64,000 nt of DNA from Uloborus plumipes (lineage: Eukaryota > Arthropoda > Arachnida > Araneae > Uloboridae). Within the stretch, counting starts at the first letter, position 1, and each line of letters starts with the position of its first letter. Position numbers and translations under genes: made by a program. Below are positions 10,139 to 20,570 of this stretch, in pieces. The notes beneath the pieces were generated by a model. The model made no database searches. It saw only the letters and a program-made list of their open reading frames with translations, and was not told the DNA's origin. The stretch is taken from positions 1 through 64,000 of the forward strand of contig JAXGGA010002837.1 of the NCBI GenBank assembly GCA_038373865.1, given 5' to 3'.

Positions 10139-11524
10139 GAGAGCCATTATTTTGAAATTCAGACATGGTGTGGCAGTGACCATTTTTGATTTAACTCATT
10201 TTTTTATATGTCTAAGTAGGTCATGAGAAATGAACATTTTGAAGTTTGTAGCCCCCCAAAAAATTTTGTTCGCTCGGTAACTAAATAAATAGAAATTTTC
10301 TATTTATTTATTTATTTTTTACATGTGGGCTTGATCGTATTTTATCATTCGGAAAAATTGGAAAATTCCTTTGGCAAATTAAGAACATCTTCTTGAGAAG
10401 TATAAGATACTCATGGGCACTGGAACTTAAATTTTTACAGAATACGATCAAGCACACGTGAGAAAAATGTATCATTAAAAAATCTCAATGTTGCAATAGT
10501 TTCCAAATTTGCCGAATCGTCAGCAAAATTTTTCGATCATGACATTTTTCTGGAGGTCACTGTGACCTCTCACTAGAATACATCTGAAGATACCTCACCG
10601 AATTTACTTTTTCCAATATTTCAAAGCTAGTAATATGTGCATTCAATAATAGTCTCAGGATTTCACGTTTTTTGAGTTAATTGCAAGTAAAAAACTAAAA
10701 ATTATAAAAAATTGAGACAAAATTAAGTGTTTTTAGTCTTTTTATCTTTCCCTATACAAATTTAAATATATCATTACTATATACTTAGAGTTTCAGCAGA
10801 TCTGACCTACTTGATGGACACATTTTACTATGAGAAAAAAACATTAAAATGAGCTACAAAAAAAAAATTATTTTCTTGAAAACGAGACGAGACCCCACGC
10901 AACTTTCTTTTTTACGCCATTATACACATCTATAGGTTCCATAATCCAAGAAAGCTTTTTTCCCCTAGAGTTGCTGTTTGCAAAATTTGAAAATTTGAAA
11001 AATGTCTAAGTTTTTTTCGCTTTAAAGCAAGGAGATATTAAACAATTTTCGTAGCACATATTCTCTTCATAGTATAAATTTTCAGTATATGTTAAAAAAT
11101 GTCAGGGGGTTGCTTTTAGGGGGGAAATAACGCAGCTCAAAGCCGAGCGAAAATGGTCTAAAAACCATACTTTGCGGCCTCTTAACTAAAGAAAGCAACA
11201 CACCCCAACCCAAATAACTATGGGGTCCTCATAACTACACACTGTACAATCAATAAATGTAAACATAACAGTGGGGTGGCGTTTCTGTAAAAAACTACAG
11301 CGCACTGAAATGCGTTTTTCAGCCGTTTTACCAAAAAAGCGCTGCATAACATCAAACTTTGGGAATTTATACAGAGCGAACAAAATTTTTTTTGGGGGGG
11401 GGCTACAAACTTTAGAATGTTCATTTCTCATGACCTACTTTGACGTATAAAAAAATGAGGAAAATCAAAAATGGTCACTGCCAAAATTTCTCTTTTTTGT
11501 TCGATTTTCAAAATAATGGCTCTT
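10139..11524. mobile_element. DNA element with about 140-bp terminal inverted repeats
   Basis: The left arm (10139-10276) starts GAGCCATTATTTTGAAA and contains AGTAGGTCATGAGAAATGAA. The right arm (11375-11524) is its complement at roughly 85 percent identity by eye. A second inverted pair lies inside (GGGCTTGATCGTATT near 10326 and AATACGATCAAGC near 10442). The approximately 1.1-kb core has no convincing frame. Superfamily and target duplication are not determined. Confidence 0.7.
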
Positions 11525-11525
11525 A

Positions 11526-13079
11526 ATGTACACTCTCTAAACATTATGAGTGACAGTTTAATGGTTAATATGCATAATGTATTTTGAATAACGGGCTAGA
11601 TAAATATAAAGAATCCAAGAAACGAAAATAAGAATTCTAAATTCAATTGCAGATCACTTAAAACTAGGTCGTTTCTCACCCTTAAACCTTTTTCTGAACG
11701 CTTTCCATGTTTCGCCATTTTCAAATTGAAACGCCGTTGCCATATTTTTTTAACGCTCTGCAAAACTTTAAGAGTTCAGTAAATTATTCTTATCCCAATA
11801 TCTGAATGCGTTTTTGCAGCGAAAAGCGCAAATCGAAGTCATTCTTAAGCTCTTTCGGAGAAATATTTCGAAGACGGTTATTTTTCTGGAGTGGGAGATA
11901 AGTTGAGAAATATTTTTATTCTCTTCTGTTTGACCTTTTGCTGGAACGATGTTGCTGGAAATAAAAACATTCTCCTTCGGGAAATAGAAAACGTAATTAT
12001 ATTCAAGTTTTGTACGAATGCGCTTGAAACTTCTTGAAGTATTTCACTGCATGACAGTTGAATTTAAAGCAAAATTATGACTCAACTGTGAACGGAGATG
12101 TAGATTTTTTTCTTACTGTGCGAAGAAATTGATGCACATTCAGAACAATCCTTTCATATACATAAATATTATATCCTCGCTAATCTGAACTAATTGGGGC
12201 TTTGTATTTATTATTATTATTATTACCATAAAAGCACTTATTTTCGGAGGTTTTACTTTTTATTTAGTCCTTTATATTCATGAAAGTTTAAGTCTGGCGA
12301 AATATTTCAGCTTTTTAGTTTTTTTGAAATAAATTCGCAAACTTTTCTTCTCATGAAATCACCGATGTTATCATTTTCGTGAAAATAAGTGCTTTTGCAT
12401 TATTTGCTTTTAAATTAGGAGGCTTCGACTCTTATTCACTCCCACTCACCACTCACGCTCACCGAAGATTATTTCCCAAACTTTTTTGGTTATTAAATCC
12501 TCTGCTACGAAGAATATGTGTTACGATTAGAACAAAAGGAAAATTCCACTCCCTCTCCAGTAGAAAAAAGGACTTTACTCTGGTAACCGTAGCTCGGCAA
12601 CCATGAAAAATTGAAAGTAAAAGTTAATGAATGTATCCAAAGTGATCCATCTCAAGCTTGATACGTCGGCCTGTCTATATGGCGGCTATAATTTGATCGA
12701 TCTCTTTAACATTTCAAAAACAATAACAGTTCTAACGTTGCCAAACCTCGATTGCCAAACCATAAAAGTTTAAATTTACGCTGATCTGATAAAAAATGAA
12801 ATCCACTGTTATAATAAAACGTGGTTGCTATGAAACAGTAACAATAACAGTAATCATAAAGAAAATGGCGAAAGGAAGCTTCTCAAACTGTTAATGAAGG
12901 CACAAAAAACGGGGTTTTCGTGAAAACTCGCGTTTTTACAGAAAAAAACGCCGATGTAGATGAAATCAGAAACTAAAACTTTACCTAAATACCAAATTTT
13001 ATCAAAATCGTTAGAGCAGTTTTCGAGATCCGAAATATATATATACAAGAATTTCTCGTTTAAAGATATTAGATTATAT
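11526..13079. other. Unrecognised AT-rich stretch
   Basis: There is no gene, only short frames. A short ATT microsatellite lies near 12207-12223. The piece around 12795-12900 (AAACGTGGTTGC, ATGAAACAGTA) is a diverged match to part of the Helitron-like element at 30530-30640. Confidence 0.4.
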
Positions 13080-13290
13080 AACAGTAAGGGGAAGAATAAT
13101 AAGAAGCATTTTGAGCCGTATGAAACAGCGTAGAACGATGCTAATTTCAAATACATAGTTTAGTTGAATGTGTTTTAAAAGGATATAGCAAAAATGCAAG
13201 TTTTAATTTGAAAACTTCGGAAAGTTCCCATTCACAACCCATCACCCCTTTTTTAAGTGGAATGGTTCCCGAGTGCTAGACGCGGCTTTC
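13080..13290 (+). repeat. Dispersed direct repeat, copy a
   Basis: The segment contains CATTTTGAGCCGTAT, TTTCAAATACATAGTTTAG and AAAAGGATATAGCAAA. It recurs in the same orientation at 16550-16760 with many substitutions and small indels. Both end near a GC-rich GAGTGC motif. No frame is shared. Origin unknown. Confidence 0.7.
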
Positions 13291-14285
13291 GAAGTAAGCG
13301 TCCGAAAAAAACTATAAAAATAAGAAAACTCTGAGTAAAATGTAAGCAAGGAAATACTTTTACTGCAACATTTTCAAAACAAATAATCTGCAAATTTCAA
13401 TCGAAGAGCTCAGTGATTTTCAATAATGCGACGCAAAACAACTTTTACCGGTTTACTTTTGAGAGTCGTAAAATCCTTCTGCATTCAGTGGCAGCTAGTG
13501 GTGTATATTACTCAGAGTTGTGTACCTTAGTTGTACTACTCCTATATTTTCAGTCTTATTCCATGTGCAATGCACTATATTCAGAAACATTTCAACAGAC
13601 AGCGTTTAGTGAAGCTTAAATACTTCCTGGCTAATGAATTTTTCCTGTAAATTTGTGTCTATAAATGCAATTTTTGTCAGTTGTGTAGTTTGTAGCTAGC
13701 ATTCTGTCAGGCTTGCATATCTTGGAACTGCACTAGACTTGAATTCGGTTTATATATTCAGATCCAAGTTTATTTAAATCAAGTGTTATAATTAGTCTCT
13801 AATTCTGTTAACATGGCTGCACTAATTAATTCGTTAACATTCACACTTCACAATGAAATATCTATGAACTGCACGTGACCTTTCACGTTGGTATGGAGCG
13901 TGCCTGCTAAAATGTTGAACGCCACTTAATACTGCACGCAACAGCTTTTTTTTTTCCCGGTTGATCATTTTTATTCTTGTCATGATGGCTACTTCATCAA
14001 ACGGCCGGAACATTTTCAAAAAACGCGTTATAACGACTGGATTAGAAGTTTTTGTGGTAAACGTCTATTTTTTTTTTCCAAAAAAGCAGTACTGGAATGG
14101 CCTTTTGGTGCGTTTCTGCACCAAATAACCTCAGATTGTATGTGTATAAAATATAACATAAGAATGTCTTTAGAAGTGTACTTTGTTATTCTGCTAAATT
14201 TGTGGGGAAGGAATACCAGAGCTGGGCGGTATGCGTTAAATGTAAATTCTAAACGTATTACATTTAAAAGAAAACAAATACATAG
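13291..14285. other. Unrecognised stretch
   Basis: No convincing coding region, repeat or RNA was found. A 10-T run lies near 13947. Confidence 0.4.
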
Positions 14286-14534
14286 TTAAATAAATTCGTT
14301 CCTCCTCGGATCCTCAAAAAGTAATTTGCAAGTCCCGTCTATCGTTTGAGAAAGCTCTCTTGCCGAAGCAAACAGGCAGCTTTTTAAAGCTTTTGGCAGA
14401 TTTGCATCTTTGAAGTTAATTGTGCGCGTAGCGATCTCTCGTGTTGCTGCAAGTTTTTCACAAGACTGATGCAGTTCATGGTATGCATTGGCGGTGTACT
14501 TTGGGTTTTCAGCGTAGAGCACCTCTAGAACCAT
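14286..14534 (-). CDS. Unrecognised open frame, possible exon or relic
   Basis: An 82-codon minus-strand frame ends in TAA at 14286. Its composition is less biased than most short frames here (for example RTINFKDANLPKALKSCLF and YHELHQSCEKL), with no runs of a single residue. I do not recognise a domain. It could be a terminal exon of an intron-rich gene, a transposon relic or chance. No partner exon is identified nearby; the next element (14605-14831) is a MITE. Confidence 0.15.
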   Translation of the reverse strand: MVLEVLYAENPKYTANAYHELHQSCEKLAATREIATRTINFKDANLPKALKSCLFASARELSQTIDGTCKLLFEDPRRNEFI

Positions 14535-14604
14535 TTCATTCCAAACAATGTTCTCTGGGGGCTTCGCACCACAGCGACCTCTTGAACCGATCTAGTCGGT
14601 CTTA

Positions 14605-14831
14605 AACGCTATTCACATTACTACAGTTCGGCCGTCCGAGCCGAATTTTTCGCTGCGAAACTGGTTTTCGGATTCCGTTGCTATGACAGCACGCCGAATC
14701 ATCGGCTTCCGTCACCGTACTGGAATTGATGTCGTCGGCACCGACAGCTAGTGCGAATGCTTGAAATTTTTCACCTCCGCCCATCACGTCCGAAAAACCA
14801 CGGACGGAACGGTCGTAATGTGAATAGCTCT
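14605..14831. mobile_element. Harbinger-like MITE
   Basis: GCTATTCACATTAC at the left end is inverted as GTAATGTGAATAGC at the right end, with a further imperfect match into CCGTCC/GGACGG. The flanks include TTA at 14602-14604 and at 14832-14834, consistent with a TWA target. The core is GC-richer than its surroundings and non-coding. Confidence 0.65.
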
Positions 14832-14984
14832 TTAGAACAGACGCGCCGAGCACATTTTTCAAGATCATCTTATTCCCCCGTATCGAGTATCAAAAGCTCC
14901 ATGTTGCAAGCAGAATCCAAAATTTTGCACGAAAGAAGAAGGGAGAAGAAAAAAAACATTTTAAACTGATATCTCCACTTTTTA

Positions 14985-15120
14985 AAATCGTCGAATTATG
15001 TAAATTAGCCTTAATGAAGACTGAAAATTACGAATCTATCGATACCTGGTTCGATGGTCAATTCACTGGCGTTCGGGAGACAAAAGGTTGTCATATCGAT
15101 GAGGCATAGATAGACACCAT
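14985..15120 (-). repeat. Helitron-like 5' fragment
   Basis: Words such as GATACCTGGTTCGA and CACTGGCGTTCGGGAGA match, on the minus strand, the 5' region shared by the elements starting at 24140 and 30283. Both termini are missing or diverged. Confidence 0.5.
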
Positions 15121-16139
15121 CAGTTTTTAACAATATTAGATTCTCATTTGTAGTTCTTTTAAATTATATGAAAAATATCATATTCCCTTTTAGGGCTGAA
15201 TTTCACTTACTAAAATGTTGATTTTATAAATAGCAATCACGAATATTTTTATTTTAATCTTCAAGATATTTCATATAACTTTAATAAAACAACCCATTAT
15301 TCTAAAAATATCTTTCGTTCCGAAGAAAGAAAAAAAAACATACAAAGATCCAACTTATCTTAGCATGAAAAAATCCATTATTGTATGTAACAGCCGATTA
15401 AATTGTAAATCTATTTATGTTGCCTGGTAACTAGTACTTTTTTTAGCATATATTTTCCTGTCAATGCAATTAAAATTAAAAAAAAAATGGAGGAAGCAAA
15501 CTTCCTTCAAAGCGAAAAATTACTTCTGGAGCAAAAATGTAACAAAAAAAAAAAAAAAACATAGTTAAGAAAATATATTAAAAAGTGAGCGAGCTTAGAA
15601 TTTACTAATGCTGCATCCTCGTACTTCGTTGCAATTTTTGGCGTTTTACATAAAATCAATGGCTGGTGTAGTTGAAAAAAAAAATAAATAAAAACACTTT
15701 TAATTCGTGTCATTTATACTTTAACCAACAGAATATTGCAATACTTTTGTATCAATTCAGAATCACACAATATCAAACTTTTGTCAGAATCAAATTATAG
15801 CTTTATCACTGATTTTCTCTACTTTTCACTAGTTACTTGCGTACTACTTAAAAATTTTAGCGTACTTCAAGGGATACATGAATCAGTGGAAGACCATTGC
15901 TTCAAATCATGAAATTAGTAGCGCAAATAATTTTAAAATAGTTAGCCGAAACCGAACCGTTTGTCATGGTTTTAAGCCATATAGCCAATCCTAGTATTTT
16001 AGTTAAGTTACGTGTCCATATAACTGATCTTTAAACAAAACCAGTCCTCAATTGAGAAATTTGAAAATTTTGACCTTCCCCCTACTCTCTTTGAAGAAAA
16101 TTCTGGCTGCTGTAGTGTATGAGGATTCTTATTTCTGCA
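15121..16139. other. Unrecognised AT-rich stretch
   Basis: There are short frames only and an A run near 15543-15560. No repeat shared with other parts of the window was noticed. Confidence 0.4.
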
Positions 16140-16318
16140 CAGGCCCGTCATTTCAAGTTTTTCCGGGGATGGGGGGGGGGGGGCAAAGGGTGCAAACACA
16201 TTGTAATTTCATCGAAAAACAGCAAAAAACACGCTTACTTATATGTTAATACATTGACTTCTCAAAACTGGGGGGGGGGCAATTGACTTCCCCCTGACTC
16301 CCCTAGATGACCGGCCTG
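16140..16318. mobile_element. hAT-like MITE with internal poly-G, copy a
   Basis: The left end is CAGGCCCGTCATTT and the right end complement is CAGGCCGGTCATC. The 8-bp flanks TTTCTGCA (16132-16139) and TTTCTATA (16319-16326) match at six of eight positions, fitting the 8-bp duplication and CAG termini of hAT elements. It holds long G runs near each end. A relative lies at 54406-54582. Confidence 0.7.
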
Positions 16319-16549
16319 TTTCTATACCTTTGAATTGTCGATAAGAGCTTCTAGTCCTATGCTTTTTTTTTTTTTTAACTCCGAGCCGAAGTTAATTTGC
16401 AAAATAGATAGGATCATATTATTTTGTAAATTTATGAGTCCAACAAATAATGCGGAGTACTGTATGATCTTCTTATGTAATAACTTCCACGCATTTACGC
16501 ATTCGTCAAGTCTTCTCTGATCTTACCAAAATAGGGGTGATATGTAAGA

Positions 16550-16760
16550 TAACAAAAAGGGGGAGAATAATAAAGAGCATTTTGAGCCGTATCAAACAAC
16601 GTGGAACGAAGCTAATTTCAAATACATAGTTTAGTTGAATATGTCAAAAGGATATAGCAAATGCAAGCTTTAAACTAAAAACTTCAGAAAAATTATCACC
16701 CACAGCCCGTTTACTCTTTTTTAAGTGGAGCTGTTCGCGAGTGCCAGGTGCGGTTTTCAC
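16550..16760 (+). repeat. Dispersed direct repeat, copy b
   Basis: This is the second copy of the repeat at 13080-13290, same orientation and about 3.3 kb away. It shares CATTTTGAGCCGTAT, GCTAATTTCAAATACATAG and the downstream GAGTGC motif. Confidence 0.7.
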
Positions 16761-17002
16761 GGACGGGCAGTTGTAGTAACAGTGAATTGACAGCAGAATA
16801 TTTTCTCTTTTTTTGTAGCATTAGTGTTAAAATGAAGCTTAAAATTTAAAGGGAAAATAAGGTTTTACACTCCTATTTTTCAACCACTTTCTCACCGAAC
16901 ATTCTTAATTTTGAAAACCAGTCAACACCTCCATTCCTTTTTCATATAACATACTCTACAAATATAAAATGATGGAACTACTCGGGATATGAAGAAAATA
17001 AA

Positions 17003-17234
17003 TACCGTAAAGTCGGGTTACTTGGACCCTAGGGGGTTACTTGAGCCCATTACAGTAAAATGATAAAATCTAGGTTTGGTACTTATTAGTTGAAGACTTG
17101 CACGTAGTTCCTCGTTTCTCCGCGAGGTAGAAGCACTCTGCAATATCTAACGCTAGTACCAAACCCAGATTTTATCATTTTACTGTGGGCTCAAGTAACC
17201 TCCTTGTGGGTCCAAGTAACCCGACTTTACGGTA
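17003..17234. mobile_element. Mariner-like MITE, TA duplication
   Basis: Inverted repeats of about 80 bp begin CCGTAAAGTCGGGTTACTTG (from 17005) with the complement ending at 17232. TA flanks each side (17003-17004 and 17233-17234). Pairing continues through a shared region reading TAAAATGATAAAATCT, leaving a short loop. It is non-coding and is nested in the 16992-17408 insert. Confidence 0.85.
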
Positions 17235-17364
17235 CCTTTGTGCGAAAGATGTAGAGTTTAAATCCAACGTTAAAAATGCACAAATATACAGGTATACTGC
17301 AGACACGTGTTTCGGGGCTACAAGGAGCCCCTTTTTCAATACAAGAAGTGTGAGCTTTAGGATG

Positions 17365-17402
17365 AAGAATCATCCGATAAAAGCTTTTATCGGATGATTC
17401 TT
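17365..17402. repeat. Perfect 38-bp palindrome
   Basis: AAGAATCATCCGATAAAAG is followed immediately by its exact reverse complement, with no loop. It lies at the right edge of the insert bounded by 14-bp direct repeats. Confidence 0.9.
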
Positions 17403-17422
17403 TAAACTCTACTCGGGATATG

Positions 17423-19645
17423 CCCAATTGCATGTGGAGACATTCGCAATCTTGGCTTTTGCAAGCTGCCCACGTTTCTAACGCATTTTCCTCTGTTCCA
17501 TTTGCTTAAAATGCTTCTAGGATTTTTTTATTTAGTTATTTATTTGTTTATGGTGAAAATCATCTCTTATATATAGAATTTGGGATACCTCCCAGTTGTG
17601 CAATTTCGGTAATAGGCTCTATCTTTAACATGCATCACAATAGATAAAAAATAGCATTAACCCGAATGGACATTTAGACCATGCTCACTAAGGGATTGTT
17701 TAAGAATCTATCACTCGATAAATCTCTATTTTGCCAGATAAAGTAATTCACTTTTTAGCCTATTTAGACACGAGTAAACAAAATTGACTACTATTACTCA
17801 AACGTGATTTGCATCCTATAAACAACTTTCTTACTCACTCGAAGTAAACCATTACTCAAAGTGCGTTTTGCACTGTTCACAGTTTAAAATGGATGAATAA
17901 AATATTGAATAGACCATTCATCAATACGTCTACCAGATTATGAATGAATACAACTGCAAGCGATTCTTTTATGAAGTTTCAAACTTCTTTCAATTTATAG
18001 AGCAGAAAAAAGGTAGTTTATGTGGAATAGTTTTTAGCGTGAGGTTTTAGGCGTAACTTTAAGTGAACTTTTGATTAAATCTATCGGAGAATGATTTTTC
18101 TCTTGAAAATAGTTGTGTGAACCACTTGAGGCTTTGTTATTAATATGAAACTTGATGCTGTTTCTCAGACTTCAATTTCTGAATATTTGACTCCAAACAT
18201 GTAATATTGAAACATTTGTCTGCATCTACGAAACTAAAGCAGAAGTAAAGAAAGTTCACCAGCAGACTAAGGAGAAATGGATTTGACGGGAGTTTCTGCT
18301 GCAGTAGCTAAGACTGTTTCAAAGTTGTTTAAAAAAAAAATCTGTTATGTTGTTTAAAATTCATTACCAAATCAAATGGGCCATGCGGATCAGCTTCTCG
18401 AGCCGCATATGGCCTGCGAGCAATAAGTTAGGCACCACCATTTTGAAGAGGTTCATGGTTTTGGAAACCGAAAACCAAGTAAAGTTCAAAAAATAAGCTT
18501 TTTTGTCGATAAAAGCTGAAACGTTTTTCTTTTAACTGATGATTATATTCTACGTACGCAAAGTGTCTGCATATTCTTTCGAACAACGTGGTCATTAATT
18601 CTCCTAGTAAAAATAAATGATATTGGAACTAAATTTCATTCTCTTCTTCCCCTTTTCTCACGCCTTTTGCTTCCTGTTCTGGTGCCAAAAGTAATTGTAT
18701 TTTGAAAGTATGTCACCCACATTTTCGAAAAGATTCCATTATTTATATGTTTCCTACATTGAAGGACTTAGCGGTAAATCAAATGAAATCATGTGAGTGG
18801 TAGCTTTTTAAAAAATCGCTTGTAAGGTGGTTTGTTTCGATGAAATAGAGAAACAATTTCAATAAGCATTCTTTTCATGGATATTTTAAATAAGAATGAT
18901 CGAATCGGGGAAAAGATTGAGTATCGATTTTATCGTTAAGTTCTTCAGTCATGAGAAAAAGGAAAACATCTTCGAAGATTGCATAAAAGAAGGGAAACAA
19001 CAATGTTTTAACAAAATAGTTTTTATTTCAACAAATCCATTTTCTTCGAAAGAAACTTGAAAATTTTTAGTGAATTGAAAGTGAAGGACCGAATAAGATC
19101 TAGGAATTGATTATCGTATTCACGAGATTTTGCATCAGATCCCTATTTTATGCATTTCTCTCAAGAGTTTTCTCATGATATTTATCGCACTTCCTTCACT
19201 CTGAAAAGGAGCTAGCGTCAATTGCGGCTGAGTGAGATTAAATAACAATCTTGATTTTTCAAAAATGAGGGGTGTCATTATCAAAATGTGGAGGTGGGGA
19301 GGGGACGGCGGTTAACTTAGGATTCAGGGAATCTTTCATATGAATAAGCAAGGACGGTGTCAAAGAATTTTGAAGTTTTTTTTCCTTCTCAGTGCAATGT
19401 ATTGTCTCTACATGATTTCTAAACAACTTTAATTCAAAATATTTTTATACATATTTTTTTTTCTTTCATTTTTGGTATCCCATTTACAGCCGTACTAAAC
19501 ACAAAAGGGATATCTGCAGCTGAGCTCAAAATAAGAAATTGCCAGTTTACGCTTTCCACCTCCATGTCTTTGATTCAGATGCCACTTTTGCAGTTTCTTA
19601 AAAACTATTTCCTACCCTCAAATGTCCCTAAAAGAGAGTATATAT
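17423..19645. other. Unrecognised stretch
   Basis: No gene was identified. A GCCGCATATGGCCTGC word near 18402 resembles short GGCC-containing repeat words near 22030 and 55890. A G-rich spot lies near 19290-19310. I see nothing else in it. Confidence 0.35.
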
Positions 19646-20570
19646 GGGCGATTCTCTGTAAACTCGTCATTTTCCATATAGAATCTGACTGGGCATGTTT
19701 TTTTTTTTTTTTTTTTTTAAGTTCGTATACTTATAATAATATTGCTCTGAAAACGAATCTAATACTTTGGTTCGAAAGAGGACCAAGTGAAGTTTGTGTT
19801 TTTCTGATAACTCATGATAGAGGGTGAGTCACCTGCCTAGTATAACTAGGCATAGGACTGAGCCAAGGGACTGTGTTATTTGCACTTCACTTTGTTGCGT
19901 AATATCTGCAAAAAAATTATAACATTAATTTCGAAACTACCTATAAATTTAGGCACAAATCGGGGACATAACTATTATGTTTCATAATTAAACTAATTAA
20001 CATTAATGAGATAACTTCCCAGAGGACTGTTTTCGCAACGACCCAAATGCGTACTTTCATACAAATGTAGCTAGCTCTCAAACTAAACAAATTGGCGTTT
20101 TAACACCATTCTCAGCAGTTTCGGCAAATTCACACTGATTACTTTACATTTCATGCCGAAAAACATTTGCAAGAGTAACAGATTCCAAAAACTGTTCCAA
20201 AAAAATCCGATCAGAACTTACATGGCAGTTTCAAGTTCTAGTAATACGTAATTAGACCTTATTTCATAAAAAAGATATAGTTGCATTGTTCTATTTTTAG
20301 ATATTAATTGCCAAATTTATGTAGTATTAATAGGTTTTTTGAAATATTGCCTTTAAGTATTAGACTATAGGTTTGGGACAGCCAGGGTACTGCGTTTTGG
20401 TGATTAGATAATTAATAGAAAAGAAAATTAAATTGTTACCGCTCCAAATACAATTGGGAAAAAAGGATCAATGTTTTACTTGTATTAAGAGCGATAATTA
20501 CTTTATTACACTTTATTATTTTTAAATACTCGTTCCGGATAGCTAATTATGAGTTTATAGAGAATCGCCC
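19646..20570. mobile_element. DNA element with GGGC ends and 4-bp ATAT duplication
   Basis: The left end GGGCGATTCTCTGTAAACT is inverted at the right end as GTTTATAGAGAATCGCCC with one difference. The immediate flanks are ATAT (19642-19645) and ATAT (20571-20574). At 925 bp it is non-coding. The GGGC terminus and 4-bp AT-rich duplication match the larger element at 5642-8022. Confidence 0.65.

Larger units (their letters stand above)
16992..17408. mobile_element. Retroposon-like insert flanked by 14-bp direct repeats
   Basis: CTACTCGGGATATG occurs exactly at 16978-16991 and 17409-17422. Between them lie a TA-flanked MITE (17003-17234), a segment with a GGGGCT/AGCCCC hairpin next to GAAAC and ACACGTGT on the minus strand (about 17303-17331), and a perfect 38-bp palindrome (17365-17402). 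A 14-bp duplication suits target-primed reverse transcription (LINE- or Penelope-like). The hairpin-GAAAC arrangement resembles an eroded hammerhead stem II. Confidence 0.5.
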
